Shown here one piece after another: positions 1 to 12,659 of a stretch of DNA of 64,000 nucleotides; position 1 is the first letter of the stretch; each line of letters starts with the position of its first letter. Source of the stretch: Rhizophagus irregularis (lineage: Eukaryota; Glomeromycota; Glomeromycetes; Glomerales; Glomeraceae). Below the pieces are notes generated by a model, which worked only from the letters and a program-made list of their open reading frames with translations, was not told the DNA's origin and searched no databases. The position numbers were made by a program, and so were the translations under genes. The stretch lies in contig NC_089439.1 in the NCBI RefSeq assembly GCF_026210795.1, positions 4,092,001-4,156,000 on the forward strand, written 5' to 3'.

Positions 1-897
1 TGAAGTTACAGGACAATGGCACTTGAAGCACTAGAGATTTACAACATCTATTTTGTGATCTTGTAATAAAGTGTCCAAACACAGATACATTTCTTTTCAT
101 TGAAATGGAATATATATTTATTATTGATATTGGAGTTGGTATTAGAAAGTAGAAGTTTTTTGCAAATATTATACTAGTGTTTAAAGCTACTAATAAATAA
201 GTCAATCAAATTTAAATGGTTTGTTAGGATATAATTTAATGACAAATAAGTTAAAAACATTTGAGTGCCTTTTCTACAGTTTGCTGATATATAGAAATAG
301 ATCATTTAAATCAAACTTTTTAAAGGTATAATATTTTCAAAATTCAGTAAAATTATGGAGAGAAATTAATGATGGACTCTTTTAAATCTAATATTTTTAT
401 ATAATAATTATTTAAATTAATTTTTTTATGGAAGAATAAATCACATCAGAAGCTGTGAATGTAATATATTGATATTTGAAGTTAATATTGAAGAGTAAGA
501 ATTTTCTGCAAATAGCAATCCTTACATGCTGTAATTCACATATGGATATCAGGTGATGGACGCAATGTGGGTAGAAAGTAAAACATGTTATAATAACGTG
601 TACTATTTAAATGACATAGTAAATATTCACAAATCCGATTTTCATTACATGATTGTTTTATATCCTAATTGATTTTTTTTAATAATTTAGATTATTTAAT
701 ATTTATTTATCACTTCATTTATTATACTAATCATGAAATACAAAATAGATTATTACAATATCAAAGGATTTTATATTACTATATTGTAATTATAGTAATA
801 TTATAATATTAGATACAACTTACAATACAAATGATGCTTTGCATTGAAGAATGGTTGATTCCTTCAAAACTAATATTTTTGTATAACAATAGCTTGC
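1..897. other. AT-rich stretch without a recognisable gene
   Basis: I see no supported open reading frame, RNA gene or clear repeat here. It is AT-rich with scattered short polyA and polyT runs and stops in all frames. It may be flank of the decayed coding region that follows. Confidence 0.4.
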
Positions 898-1206
898 TTG
901 ACTCATTTATTGTTAATTAAATTTTTCTATAAAAAAAAGAGTACACAAGAAGCCATGCTTTTTCTTTTAATATTAGTTGATGAATTGAGATTAAGGCTAT
1001 TGGTGATTGTTGCAAAATCAATTAAATTAAAATGGATTGCTGAATACAAATTAAATAATTATTCTGAATTTTTTTACTTAATCTATAAGATATGGAGTGA
1101 TTGCATTCATATTTTTAAAAAGTGTAATACTTACTATAATATTTCAAAGGATGTAGAAACAACATATGATATGATTACATTCATAATATTAAAGAGGCAA
1201 TATTAA
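898..1206 (+). other. 102-codon open frame, unrecognised
   Basis: An ATG-to-stop frame of 102 codons with a Lys-rich, Leu/Ile-rich composition and no motif I can name. A short stretch (LLILVDELRLRLLV) faintly resembles the start of a BACK domain as seen in the BTB genes of this window, but nothing after it fits. It lies immediately upstream of a decayed coding region, so it may be a remnant of the same ancestral gene, or chance. It should not be treated as a real gene. Confidence 0.15.
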
Positions 1207-1249
1207 CTATATATCAGAAGGTAGCAAATGAGGAAAGAAATAACAAAAC

Positions 1250-2810
1250 AATATGAGTACAAAAATATCTTGAGTCTCAAAGTTGGGAATTAATAAAAAT
1301 ATCAAAAGAAAAGACTTTAGAAAATATTGGTTTAAAAACTGGAAATCTAGTGAAAGAAAACATGGTCTGAAGTTGATAATCTTGATGATTTAGTTGATGT
1401 AGTAAAAAATTCAACATTAGGAGGTTATAACCAAGCACAAACAGTTTTTAACAAAAATGGAGATTGTGTAGTGCATTTTTATAATTGGACAGAATATTTA
1501 TCAGAATTCTTTAAACAACTCCTAATATTTTAAAATACCATCATTTTATTTTTCATGCAGATAATGTAGGTGAAGGTTGACTACTCTCCCTTACACTAGT
1601 TCTAATATGGCTAGTACATATAATACTAATCATCAAGAATGTATTAACAAATTAATTCTGGCTCTTAAACCATTATCAGATAGCATTAACTGATTTGGCC
1701 AAAATTATTATAGTAATTTTTATGAAAAGTTAAGTCAATTGAATTGGGGTCCATTTGCACCAAGATCATTCGGAATTTTTCCAATGATTTCTATAAATTA
1801 TAATATTATTAGCAAATATCATTTAGATAAAAATGATCATGAAAATCATTAGCTTTTTAAGGTAATTTTGAAGTGGTGAATTAAGTTTTTCAGAAATAAA
1901 ACTTGTTGTTAAAATTAGACCAGGACAATACAAATTCCATAATAAAAATATATCAAAAAGAATGAGAGGAATAATTGCTTATCAACTTTTAATTAAACCA
2001 ATAATCTTAAACTTTGAAAAGTTATTCATAATGTAAGAATACCAAATGCATTTATTAATACTGTATTTTTTGGGTAACAAAAACTAAGTATATAATATTT
2101 TAATGCTAAGATGGATGAGAATGATTTAAATTTAAATAATATGAAATTGTTACATAAATTTCATAAATTGATAGTTTAGTTACTATATATTTCCTATTTC
2201 ACTAAAGTTATTATTAAATAGATTATTTAGTAGCTTTATTTTACTTGAAATCATACTAAAGAAAGATAAAGACAATGTTATATTTGGCATTAAAGTAATC
2301 TTGATATACTTGATGGATCCATCATATATAACCAAAAAGAACATATGAAAAAACAGAATTCATATCAATAACTTTTACTTTAGAACAAAAGTTTATCTCT
2401 AATTTTTATTTTAAATTACTTTTTATAATTTCCATTATATTTTGCTCAACATTTTTAATTTTTGAAATTCAACAATGTATATGGAATTATAAACATTATT
2501 TTAAAGATATATGGAATTTATTTTGTAAGTAATATTTTATAATTGCTTTATATTTAAACCAAATTAACTTGATTTAATCATTAATAGATTTAGGAGCATA
2601 TATTTTACCTATTATAGCATCCATTTTTGGCTTATTAACTTATATGAACCTTGGTAATTTATAATAAATTAATAACATTTATTTTGAAAACAAAGAGCAA
2701 TTAGAAGATTTCAATCAAGAAAGTGATTCAAGAGAAGTTGATGATATGGAAAGTAATGAAAAAAATGAAATTGATGATTCTAATAATAATAGTAGCAAAG
2801 AAAATTAATG
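1250..2810 (+). pseudogene. Decayed ORF, possible 2-oxoglutarate/Fe(II) dioxygenase-like remnant
   Basis: Protein-like stretches can be read in different frames with stops and frameshifts between them: WSEVDNLDDLVDVVKNSTLG near 1360, then KYHHFIFHADNVGEG near 1531-1575, then GQNYYSNFYEKLSQLNWGPF near 1695-1755, then SKYHLDKNDHEN near 1811-1848, and after a frameshift IRPGQYKFHNKN near 1912-1950. The HxD at 1820-1828 followed about 37 codons later by an RPG...FH stretch resembles the metal-binding arrangement of double-stranded beta-helix 2OG-Fe(II) dioxygenases, including the TET/JBP-like proteins linked to some fungal DNA transposons. That assignment is inference. An acidic, Asn/Glu-rich tail can be read around 2690-2808. 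No intact frame remains, so this is a pseudogene whatever its origin. Confidence 0.4.
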
Positions 2811-5133
2811 TAAAAAAATAATTTCATATAAATTTGGTGTTACTATTGTTACTATACATATTGACACCAACCATTTATTGAGAAATCAACCATTCAACAG
2901 TCACATGACGTGTTGTTCTGTGTTGCCTTTGCAGAACAGCATGATTTAATGTTTACATTGTATTATTTGGTTTCAATAAGTTAAAATCATGCTTTTCCAA
3001 TTATATATATATATTATATATATAATTAGAAAAAGTGTTTCAGAATGGAAATAAAAAGAATTCAATGTTTTAATAAAAAATCTTTTTTTAGATTATCAAA
3101 GATTTTGAATTTTATATAGTAAAAACTTGCACCAATGAGATGATGATTAACCACTATCTTTTCGATTGAATAAATAATTCATGTAACTTTGTTTGTATAT
3201 GTGGCATAATTAGATCCAATTAGAATGGTCTTTTTGTAGCAATTATTTTTAGTTGAAAAGGAGATTATTATATGAACTTACTTTTTTTTAAAGAAGTATA
3301 TACTGTAAATGGTTTAAAGTATAATAATGATGATTTATTTTAATAACTTTAAAATGTAAATACCCATAGAACTTTTCTTTTTTAATAAAGTTATTTATCA
3401 CTGCGTGCAGTCTTATTCAAGTATACAATTTTTTAAATTGAATAGTACCTATAGGTACTTATTAATTATGAAGTATATGGCCAAAATTGGCCTTTATTAA
3501 GAATTTTGTGCCATGTACCAGGGTTTAATCATGAAGATATTATTTTTGGAGGTACTATATGCAATAACAAATAGTATCTTTATTTAATAAAAGTTTAATA
3601 AAATGAATATATGCAATAGTGCAATGCAGTTTTTGGTTATTAGAAATTTATATTCAGAAGTAGAAAAAGTACCTTTTATTAAAGAAAGTGAAAGGAATCC
3701 AAAAATCTTTATAAAATATCTTTTTAGTAAGAAATGTAATTTGAAATTTTTATGGTAGATTTTATGCCGCCAGTAACATAATCATTAATTACTCAATGTA
3801 CATAATTTTATATTCATTTGAAGGCAAGAACTTGCTTTAGCTGACAAATCAATATTAACACTCAGTTTCAAAAATTGAATATAAATGTATTGAAATTATC
3901 CAGTAACTAGTCACTAGTGATTCAATTCATTCTTTTAATTTATAAGGTAGGTATTAATTTTTTTCAAATAAATACAATCTATCTATCCGACTAGCTTATG
4001 TATATGATTGATTTATTAACAATTTTGTGACAAGAATTTTATTCTGAATCTCATATTACATTAAAAAAATTAATATCATATAAATAATTGATTTACTTGC
4101 ATTGGCTGATGATATATCCATCAAACTTATGTATTAAATTGGCAATTTGAATTTGTCTAATAAAATTGATTTTTTGAATGTAAAAGCTTATTTCAAACAT
4201 GCAAATTTTATTTGTTATATTTTATATTCAAACTTCACATTTTTTTATTTGATGTATCAATAAAAACAATTTTTGGATTTTTTTTATTTTTAAATTTGAT
4301 TTAAAAATAAATTTGAATACTTTTTTTTAATTAACATAATTTATTGATTTAATTAGTTGCAAAAAGAGAATTTTTATAAATGATTAAAAATTGTCAAATT
4401 TCAGTATAGTCTCATCACTGCATGTCATGTGAGTCACTCATCTTAGTCATGTGCCACTTCAAGAAATGTAGTTGTTTCGGGCAAGTGCATTGTTAAAATT
4501 TCTTCCCTTGAATATGGCGACAAGTATAATTCGAATCGTCATATTTAACATGTTGCGCATGTCACCTTTTCGTCTTACGTCAATATTTCATAAAGCTACA
4601 TTACCATGATCTTTTCTAACTTATTATAGACATGGCCTTCGACCATATATTCTTAATTCGTTGGCACTTTTATTAATTAGTTCTTTCTTTTGATTACTTT
4701 AAGAAATTTTAAATTTTTTTTTTTTCAAATTTATTAACAGTTTAAATCATTTTTTAATCTGGATGAAAGGTATGAAATGATGATCATGAACAATTATTGA
4801 TGTTTCGCTTACCAATAATATATTTTTATATTAAATGTAATAAGTAGTTTTTTTTTTTAATAAACCTTTATAAAAATTCGAAATATTAAACCCCTATAAA
4901 TTCATATTTAGTAATTGTGATACCGTATTTGACTGATATTAAGAACCCGAAATTAAGTTTATGCGCGTGCTAAAAAATAAGCATCTTTTGCTGATATTTC
5001 AGTCAATATTCATCTGAAAAGTTTAAAATTTATACCATTCAATTCGTCTCAATGAGACGAATTCAATTTTACTTTATTAATAGTTGATTAGATCACGAGA
5101 TTTCTTTTAATAAAAAGCCAAGTCACAAACTCA
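2811..5133. other. Intergenic AT-rich DNA
   Basis: No gene recognised on either strand. It contains an AT-dinucleotide palindrome at about 2999-3030. A short inverted repeat, AATTCGTCTC/GAGACGAATT, lies at 5041-5063; its GAGACGAATT half recurs at 6170-6179, in a longer segment that also recurs near 10670-10725. Confidence 0.4.
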
Positions 5134-5141
5134 AAATTAAG

Positions 5142-5998
5142 CAGTGTTCGGCAAATGACTTGAAATGAACAAATGACTCAAATGACAAGTCATTTGTCAT
5201 TTGTCATTTGCAACTCAAATGACCTGTCATTTAAGTCATTTGAAAAATATTAAATATTCTGAGAATTTTTATTAATTATTTTGTTTATTTTAATTAAGAA
5301 AACAAAAATATTAAAACAAAATTGGTTTAATATATATAATCAAAAAAGTTCCAATAGTAGTAAAGATTTTTTAATCACGTGATTTTGTTATTATTTTACA
5401 GGTTATTATTTGTTAATAATATTATTATAGACAGGATTATTTCACTTATAATTATTTCACTAATGATCATTTTATCCACACAGATAAAAGTTAATTGATT
5501 TTGCAATAAAATATTTAATTGTAACACATGTAGTTGATCCCATTTTTCACCATTTTTATATATAATTGTTGTCTTTATTTAATCATAAGATGGCCATAAT
5601 ATTTATTTATGCATATAATTATATAATAAAATTATATATAATAAATAACATATCAGATATTATCACTTTAATAATTATGGTTGTGTTATTTATTATTTTC
5701 AGATTACAGTAAAAAATAAATAATTTGGTGAAATTGATTCTGTTTGTGATTATTTCGATTACGTCCTTCCTTTTTTGTACATCACGTGATTATAAATTGT
5801 CCAATAATCTTTAAATATTTTAATGACAAATGACCAAATGACAAAGGACGCAAATGACAGTCAAATGATACCCAATCATTTGGCATTTGTCATTTCGCGA
5901 ATAATTCAAATGCCAAATGCCAAATGATGGGGTGTCATTTGACCAAATGACTCCTAATCCGAAAAATGGTCAAATGACCAGGTCATTTCCGAACACTG
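5142..5998. mobile_element. Non-autonomous hAT-type element (MITE), 857 bp
   Basis: The ends are near-perfect terminal inverted repeats, CAGTGTTCGG(C)AAATGA on the left and TCATTTCCGAACACTG on the right. They are flanked by a perfect 8-bp target-site duplication, AAATTAAG, at 5134-5141 and 5999-6006. The CAGTG end and 8-bp duplication are hallmarks of the hAT superfamily. No transposase is encoded. Both subterminal regions (about 5142-5240 and 5820-5998) are packed with short direct and inverted copies of CAAATGAC/GTCATTTG, probably transposase binding sites. CACGTGAT motifs sit inside near 5376 and 5783. Confidence 0.9.
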
Positions 5999-6006
5999 AA
6001 ATTAAG

Positions 6007-6136
6007 CACCCCATAATAAAAAAAGGGTGCTTAATATAAGTCCATTAAATTACAATATTTGTCGATTTTTGAAATGTAAAAAAATTAATTTTTTTTTTAT
6101 TAATGATTTATTACTTTTAGTTATAAATTATTGATG

Positions 6137-6167
<31 letters not shown>

Positions 6168-7395
6168 AATGAGACGAATTTAAAGTTTCAAAAGTGAATA
6201 AAAATTCCGATTTTGATGATTGCATAATAATTCAATAGCAAACACTATTCAAACAAAATTTATTGCTTTTTTCGTTACATAATGAATTTATAAAAAAATT
6301 GAAAATTGACATGATTTAGGTTATTTTTTTCTTTTACAATTGTGTAAATTTTACTATATATAAACAAATTATCACATTTGAAGACTAAATATTGAAAATA
6401 ATACAATATATATAAGTTTTTATCTACTGTATAAAGAATTTTTTACGGATGATATCACGAAAATAAAACAATAAATTTCGTTTGAAAATTTTTACTGTTG
6501 GAATAATATGTATAGTATGTTTATTAGTTAATTTTATAAGAAATACTAAATAGAATTCTTTTATATGTAATATCAGCGCTTGAACATTTTCATATTGTCA
6601 ACCTTAAAATTTAAATAACATTTTCAAAATGAATATTTTGATTGAAATTGGTTACCAGATTACAGCATGAAACTGGATGTAAATCTAATTAACCTGTTGC
6701 ACTAAGTGTCACTGATGATTTCAATTTTTGAAAATTGTGAGTGGTTATCTAAATTCTAAATTTATAAGTGACCGGGATATTTATTTCCTGGACTCATATA
6801 GATAGCCGGGAAATCTGTTTCACATGTTACAATATTTAATGAGTGACGCGCTCCCGGGATTATCTAGTAATTATTTCAGATAACACTAGGGTTTTTTTCC
6901 CGAAGAGAAAAAACCTATTATTTCCAGCTTTCATATGAAATAAATAATACTAAACCATTTTTGAAAATGGCTGATGAATAATAATCATTTATATATTACA
7001 TAATATCATCAAAATTGTATAACGTAAAATTCTGTGATTTAACATAATAATCAAATAAAAGATTATAATCTGTCAATTAAAATAAATTTTCTTAACTTAA
7101 ATTTTACACATTTTTTGTCACTCGTGTATGATATTTTATAATGATGAAATACATTTATAAATTTATAATAATAAATATTTAATAATTGAATAATCCTATA
7201 AAAAAATAAGAATGACTAAATTATTTAAATTACAAACTAAGAATCTTCCTATTACTCTATAATCTTAGTGTTTAAATAATTCAACGTAAAATAAATGAAT
7301 TTGAATTCATATCGTCAAATTGTAAATTAATTTAAGATTCATCTATAAAATACATAGATTAGTAAGTAAACGTAATTTATTATTTTAATATATTA
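6007..7395. other. Intergenic DNA with AT microsatellite and hairpins
   Basis: No gene recognised. An (AT)n run covers 6137-6163. Next to the hAT element, GCACCC and GGGTGC form an inverted repeat at about 6003-6036. A TAGGGTTTTTTTC/GAGAAAAAACCTA hairpin lies at 6887-6917. The segment at 6165-6225 has a diverged copy near 10670-10725, so it is a low-copy repeat. Confidence 0.5.
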
Positions 7396-9593
7396 TTAAA
7401 TAATAAACAAACCATCGAGAATTTCTGTTTTATCTTGTTCTGAATGAAGACTTGGATTATTTTGTACTTCATCTGTAAAAGTAAAATAAATTAGAATAAT
7501 GACCTAATTTATATTATAAATAATTTAATAAATATGGCTTACCATTAGTACCAATATTTGATCGTCGTTGCATAAATTCTTCCTCATAGTCATTTTGAAC
7601 GTCTACTATTATCAATAAATCAAATTTATTAATATATTCATCAACAAAATATTATAAGAAAATTAGAATCAATATATAAATATTTTAATTTTTAAGGCTT
7701 TACCATTCTCTATTTTTAATTTTTTCGATAATCTGGGTGATTCTTTACTATCATTATCTAAAATTAAAATATACAAAAATTAGTATTTATTTATTATTAA
7801 ACACTAATAAGAATAAATTACCATTGGAACTAATTGGTATATATTGATTACTCGATTTACTTAGATTACTAGCTATAATAATATGAATCATTTAATATTT
7901 TATTGTATAAAATAAAAATATAATTTTAATAAATACTTACCATTACTAGAAATACTAAAATCATATGATCTACTGATATAAAATGCTATTTTTTTAAAAA
8001 AAGAGAGATAATCTATTAATTAATAAGGAACTTATACTAAAACATTATTATCTTTATATTACCTTTTTGTTCTTCTATTATTATTTATAAAAAGAAGATA
8101 TTATTAATAATACTAATAGATTAAATTAATAATATATATGAAATAATTATACCTTCTGCTGCATTTTTTGGTTCAGGTAGGTTTTCAAATTTATAAATTT
8201 TACTTGTAAATGATTTACTATCTATGTCAATTTTTTCTTTATCTACTTTTGCTATTAATTGAGGTAATTCATTTGGATTGTTTTGATAATATGTTTTAAT
8301 TTCACTTATTTTATCAAAAAGTGTATCAATATCAGGTCTTTTTAATGGATTAGCATCCCAGCATTGTTCCATTAAACTTTTATATTCTGAAGGAATTTCT
8401 GATATGATTTTTGGTCTTATACCATCAATAATATTAAATGCAAGAATACAATCATGTTCATAATTCATAAATGGAGGTTGTCCAAATGAAATTTCCCACA
8501 TGAGCATTGCAATACTATAAATATCAGATTTAAAAGTATATCCTCTTCCAATAATAATTTCAGGTGCTATGTAAGGAAGATTTCCATATATGCTTGTTGA
8601 TGGTTTATCTGCAGGACCACAAAATCCAAGATCACTAATTCGCCAACAGTCATTGAGCTGTGAATATAATATATTTCCAGAATGTAAATCTCTATGAATT
8701 GAATTCTCTTTATGAATATAATAAAGTGCATTAATTATTTCAAAGGTAATTCTAATTCTTTCATTCCATGTAAGTTGATTATGATTTTGTTGCAAATATT
8801 CTCTTAAATTCATATTAAACCTTTCTATTACAAGCATATAATTTCCATTTGATGGATTTTTTGTTAAACCAAAACATTGAGCAATTTCTGAATTTTTGTT
8901 GCTTAAAGTTAAATGTGATTTAGCCTTTAAGAAATAATAAATTTATTATTAATAATTAAATTTTAAAATTAAGTTCTTTATATATCTTAAGTTACAAACC
9001 TCTTCAAACCAATTTTGACTGGCATTTTCAACATTTTTTAATTCTTTAAGTATTACAACATGGGTTCCAGATCTTATTAATTGTTGTTCTTTAGAATCCC
9101 ATTCTTCATATCCACCATCAATCCAATCTGCTGTATAAATCTCTGAGAATCCGCCTTTTGTCAGATATTTAATATTTTCTAAATTATTATATGGAATCCA
9201 TTCAATAATTCTACTTGGTATAGATGTTTCCATTTGGCAATTTTTTATTAAATTATCAATAACATTATTTTCAGAAGTCCAATTTGAAAAATTATATTTT
9301 AAATAATTTCGAACACAATATTCACAATATAATGTAGCTAAACATTTTTGGTTACAATTTTCACAAACTCTTCTTGTCCCTTCATTGTAAATAATTTTAT
9401 CTCGGTCATAATATTTATTATTTTTTCTTATTGCTTCAGTTTTTTCTTCTTCTGTAAGAGATTCATCAGCAAGAATGAATTGTTCACAAAATTTATATTG
9501 TTTATGAAGGCCAATACAAATACTATAATCAATTGACAAATATGCTCTCGTAAGTGCTGCTTCTATTAATTCTCTTCGGATTAATTTAGACAT
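7396..9593 (-). CDS. TKL-like protein kinase with multi-exon C-terminal tail
   Basis: A predicted cytosolic Ser/Thr-type protein kinase of 555 residues in eight exons: 9593-9000, 8924-8153, 8074-8063, 7985-7941, 7872-7822, 7757-7704, 7605-7543 and 7472-7396. Every junction is GT-AG and the frame closes exactly. The start is the MSKL methionine; an in-frame ATG further upstream runs into a MITE and is unlikely. Cysteines at residues 77, 80, 84, 90 and 93 suggest a small zinc-binding module. The kinase domain starts near residue 140, with glycine loop KGGFSEIYTADW (146-157), VILK lysine 183, HRD 275-277, DLG in place of DFG (296-298) and an APE motif. It therefore looks catalytically competent. 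The tail is encoded by a 12-nt micro-exon, four short exons of 45-63 nt and a 77-nt last exon. This kinase family is greatly expanded in Rhizophagus; the substrate is unknown. Confidence 0.85.
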
Positions 9594-9716
9594 TTTTGTA
9601 AAAAAAAAAATTTTTTTAATAATGTAAAAAAAAAAAACAAAGTTTCCAACTTTCCATTGACGGTAAAACTGGTGCGACCAACAAAATTTAGTATTGTCTA
9701 CTGATCTACCTGTCAT

Positions 9717-10185
9717 TAGGGATTGGAATCGATTATCATTATTAGAATCGATTTTAGAATCGATTAATCGTCGATTAATCGTTAATCGAAATTATACTAC
9801 TGTCGGTCACGTGACTATCAAATTATTAAGATCGACATAAAAAATTTCCTTATTGGGAATTTTGTACAACATAACTTGAATTTCATTGGACAACAAAATT
9901 TCCTTTTTTGGATTTTGTTAATGTCACGTGACATCGACCTAACTTCTTATTAACGGACTACCCCAAAATGTCACGAAACGGCCGGCATTAAGAAATTAAG
10001 AAATTAACTATGTGACAAATAATGAGTGACAAATAAGCCAATACTTGTAGGGTACGCAGGAGAAATCTTATTAACGTTACTGCGCCACAATAAGTAAATT
10101 CGATTTTTATTCGATAATCGATTTAAAATCGATTCTTATCGATTTTCGATAAATTCGATTATTGTAAAATCGATTCCAATCCCTA
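9717..10185. mobile_element. hAT-type MITE, 469 bp, 124 bp upstream of the kinase start
   Basis: The terminal inverted repeats TAGGGATTGGAATCGATT and AATCGATTCCAATCCCTA are perfect. They are flanked by a perfect 8-bp target-site duplication, CCTGTCAT, at 9709-9716 and 10186-10193. No coding capacity. Internally it is rich in ATCGATT motifs, and two CACGTGAC palindromes lie near 9807 and 9923. Its position directly upstream of the kinase start means it could contribute promoter or 5' leader sequence; that is inference. Confidence 0.9.
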
Positions 10186-10193
10186 CCTGTCAT

Positions 10194-12659
10194 GTGCTAC
10201 ATTGTCATCTGATCATAAGCAAATTAAATAACTTTCCATTTAACCATTTTTATTTATTTATTTTTTTCTTATAAAAGCATGACGTAAAAATATAGAGGCA
10301 CTAATAACATTGAAGATTGTACAAAAAAAAAAATTTTAAAATTATTTCTGCGAAATTAATGAAATGTATTTCTAAAAATGATGCTTTTAGAAAACAGAAT
10401 TTATTAATCAAATCCTCATAAAATTCAATACTGTATATCAACCACATTATAAAGTCATAAATAAAATTTCAAATCTATTTCTGATTGACTATGATATCAA
10501 TAAATTCCAGTATCATGTTTAATAATAAGTTACATGTCGATAAATTTTTTTTTTAAACTAATATAATATCATCATCTTTTTTTCTCTCTTAAATTCAACT
10601 AAATTAATAATTTTAATAAAATTAATATTACTTATATTTAATTGTGCCTAATTTTTACTTTTAGTTATTATGTTTAATGAGTCGAAATTCAAAGTTTCAA
10701 AAATAGAAATCAAAAAATTCAATTTTGATGATTAAATCAAAGCTAATTTATTGTATAATGAGTTTATAAATTTAAAAATTAAAGTATTACGATGATAATA
10801 TACATCCCTTTTGAATACAATGACATGATAGATGACAGTATCTATTTTATGAGAACTTTCTGTTTGTCACTTTATATTCACTTTTTATTGCAAAAAAAAG
10901 GAAAGAAGAGTAAAAAGGGATATCGGTCAATAGGAATTCCTAGTAGTAAGTGTTAAACTGTGAAAAATTATAATTTATAACCGCCATTTACGTAAAATTC
11001 TGAAGAATATCCTGATGATTCACAAACTTTAAAAAAAAATTATTTCAATTTTTAATCTAGATAACTTCCAGATTACTCATTATAGGCATAATAATATTGC
11101 ATCTAATACATTACTAAATCAAAATAATTCAATCATTCGGTAATAAAAAACTTATTTCTTCAAATTATGTTTATGAAATTTTATCATAGTTTTTAAATTT
11201 TCATTTGTCTCTTCGTTTTTATAATTATATTAATTATATTTAATTTGTTAGGATTTGCTGATAAAATTAATTTCTACTTTCACTGCAAATTATATAAAAA
11301 AGTGCCATTTTGCCACTCCGGTTAGCCAATCTTGTGCGAATATAAGCAAGAATCAGGCGAAAATCAAACAAAAATTCTAATAAAATTTCAAATACAGTAT
11401 ACAGTATTAATATTACGCGCCATTTATTTGTGCTCATACCATTATTTGCATCATCGATATTTACAAAACAAACTCATACATTCCACAAAGTAATAATAAA
11501 GTAGATTTGTTAATCAGCATTTTAATCTTCACCGAGAAAATCTCTGACCATCACTACACAGTATCATAAATAATTTCCCATGATAATATATACTGAATTC
11601 TCTGATGTTTGGGGCAAAATCGTACTTACGAAATAAAAATTGGAAATAGTGTATATATTTTTTTATCTCATCACTAATATCCCAAATTTACGCTATACTA
11701 TCATAGGTTTGAAATTACTTAATTTACGAGAAATTCTTTTGCAGAAATTAGCATATCTTCTTTGTAATTTACAGTATGTTAAAATCAATATTTAATTACC
11801 TTAACGATGTAAAAGAAGTTGAAGCATATTTAGAAAAGTTCTATTGATATAGCTATCACGTTAATAATACTAGATTATTATATGTATCTGTCAGTATCTA
11901 TGTCTTGTGTCTTTGTATATGAATATTTTGCTATAAAGGTTAATTTTATTTTTTTCTTAACAGGATAAAGGGATTATTTGTAATTAATTATTATCATACT
12001 ATTATTTCATAACAAATTTATATAACTTTTTTATTACTTTTAAGCGGCAGGTTGGCCAAAAGTAATCCATCATTCCCTTTTAGTAAACGAAAAAAAATTG
12101 TATTAAATAATATTAATAGATACTAATGACAGGTTCATGAAACAAAATTTTTTTAAATCTAGAATTTGTAGAATATTATTATTATTTTTTTTTGTGAGAA
12201 TGTGAGAAAAGTCTTTTGATATTTTAGGTTGGAACCGGTTTCTCATTACTCAAGGTCATGGGTACTACTACTTTGGGCGGGTACTAACCAGAGTTAAATT
12301 TAATTTTGACTGAAATAATTGGCTCTGATCAAATTAGGACAATTTTTATCCAGGCTATAACCCTTAGCTGGAACACATGATTAAACAGTTATTTCATAAA
12401 AGTAATATAAGAAAATTTCACGTAATATTTCTGAGTTTATTAAATTTTATTTAACATTTAGTACAATGAGTTAGATATAATTAACAAATAAGTCATCGTT
12501 ATCTGTTATAATTTTAGTCGATTGGCAAAGTAGCAATACATCGATAAAATAAGTTTATAATTGAAGGTAGCTTTGTTTACAAATCCAAAGTCTATATTAT
12601 ATTTTATTTTTTGTATAAGGAAAATATTAATTCGTTGCAAATAAATAAATAAGGCAAAT
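10194..12659. other. Intergenic AT-rich DNA
   Basis: No gene or RNA recognised on either strand. A diverged copy of the segment at 6165-6225 lies near 10670-10725. Otherwise only A/T homopolymer runs are visible. Confidence 0.4.

Noticed and set aside
898-1206. BACK-domain fragment
   Set aside because: Only a 14-residue stretch resembles BACK; the remainder does not align with the BTB genes of this window.
9594-9716. Upstream in-frame ATG that would extend the kinase N-terminus
   Set aside because: The extension is low-complexity (Phe/Lys runs), its first ATG overlaps the MITE target duplication, and family members start at MSKL.
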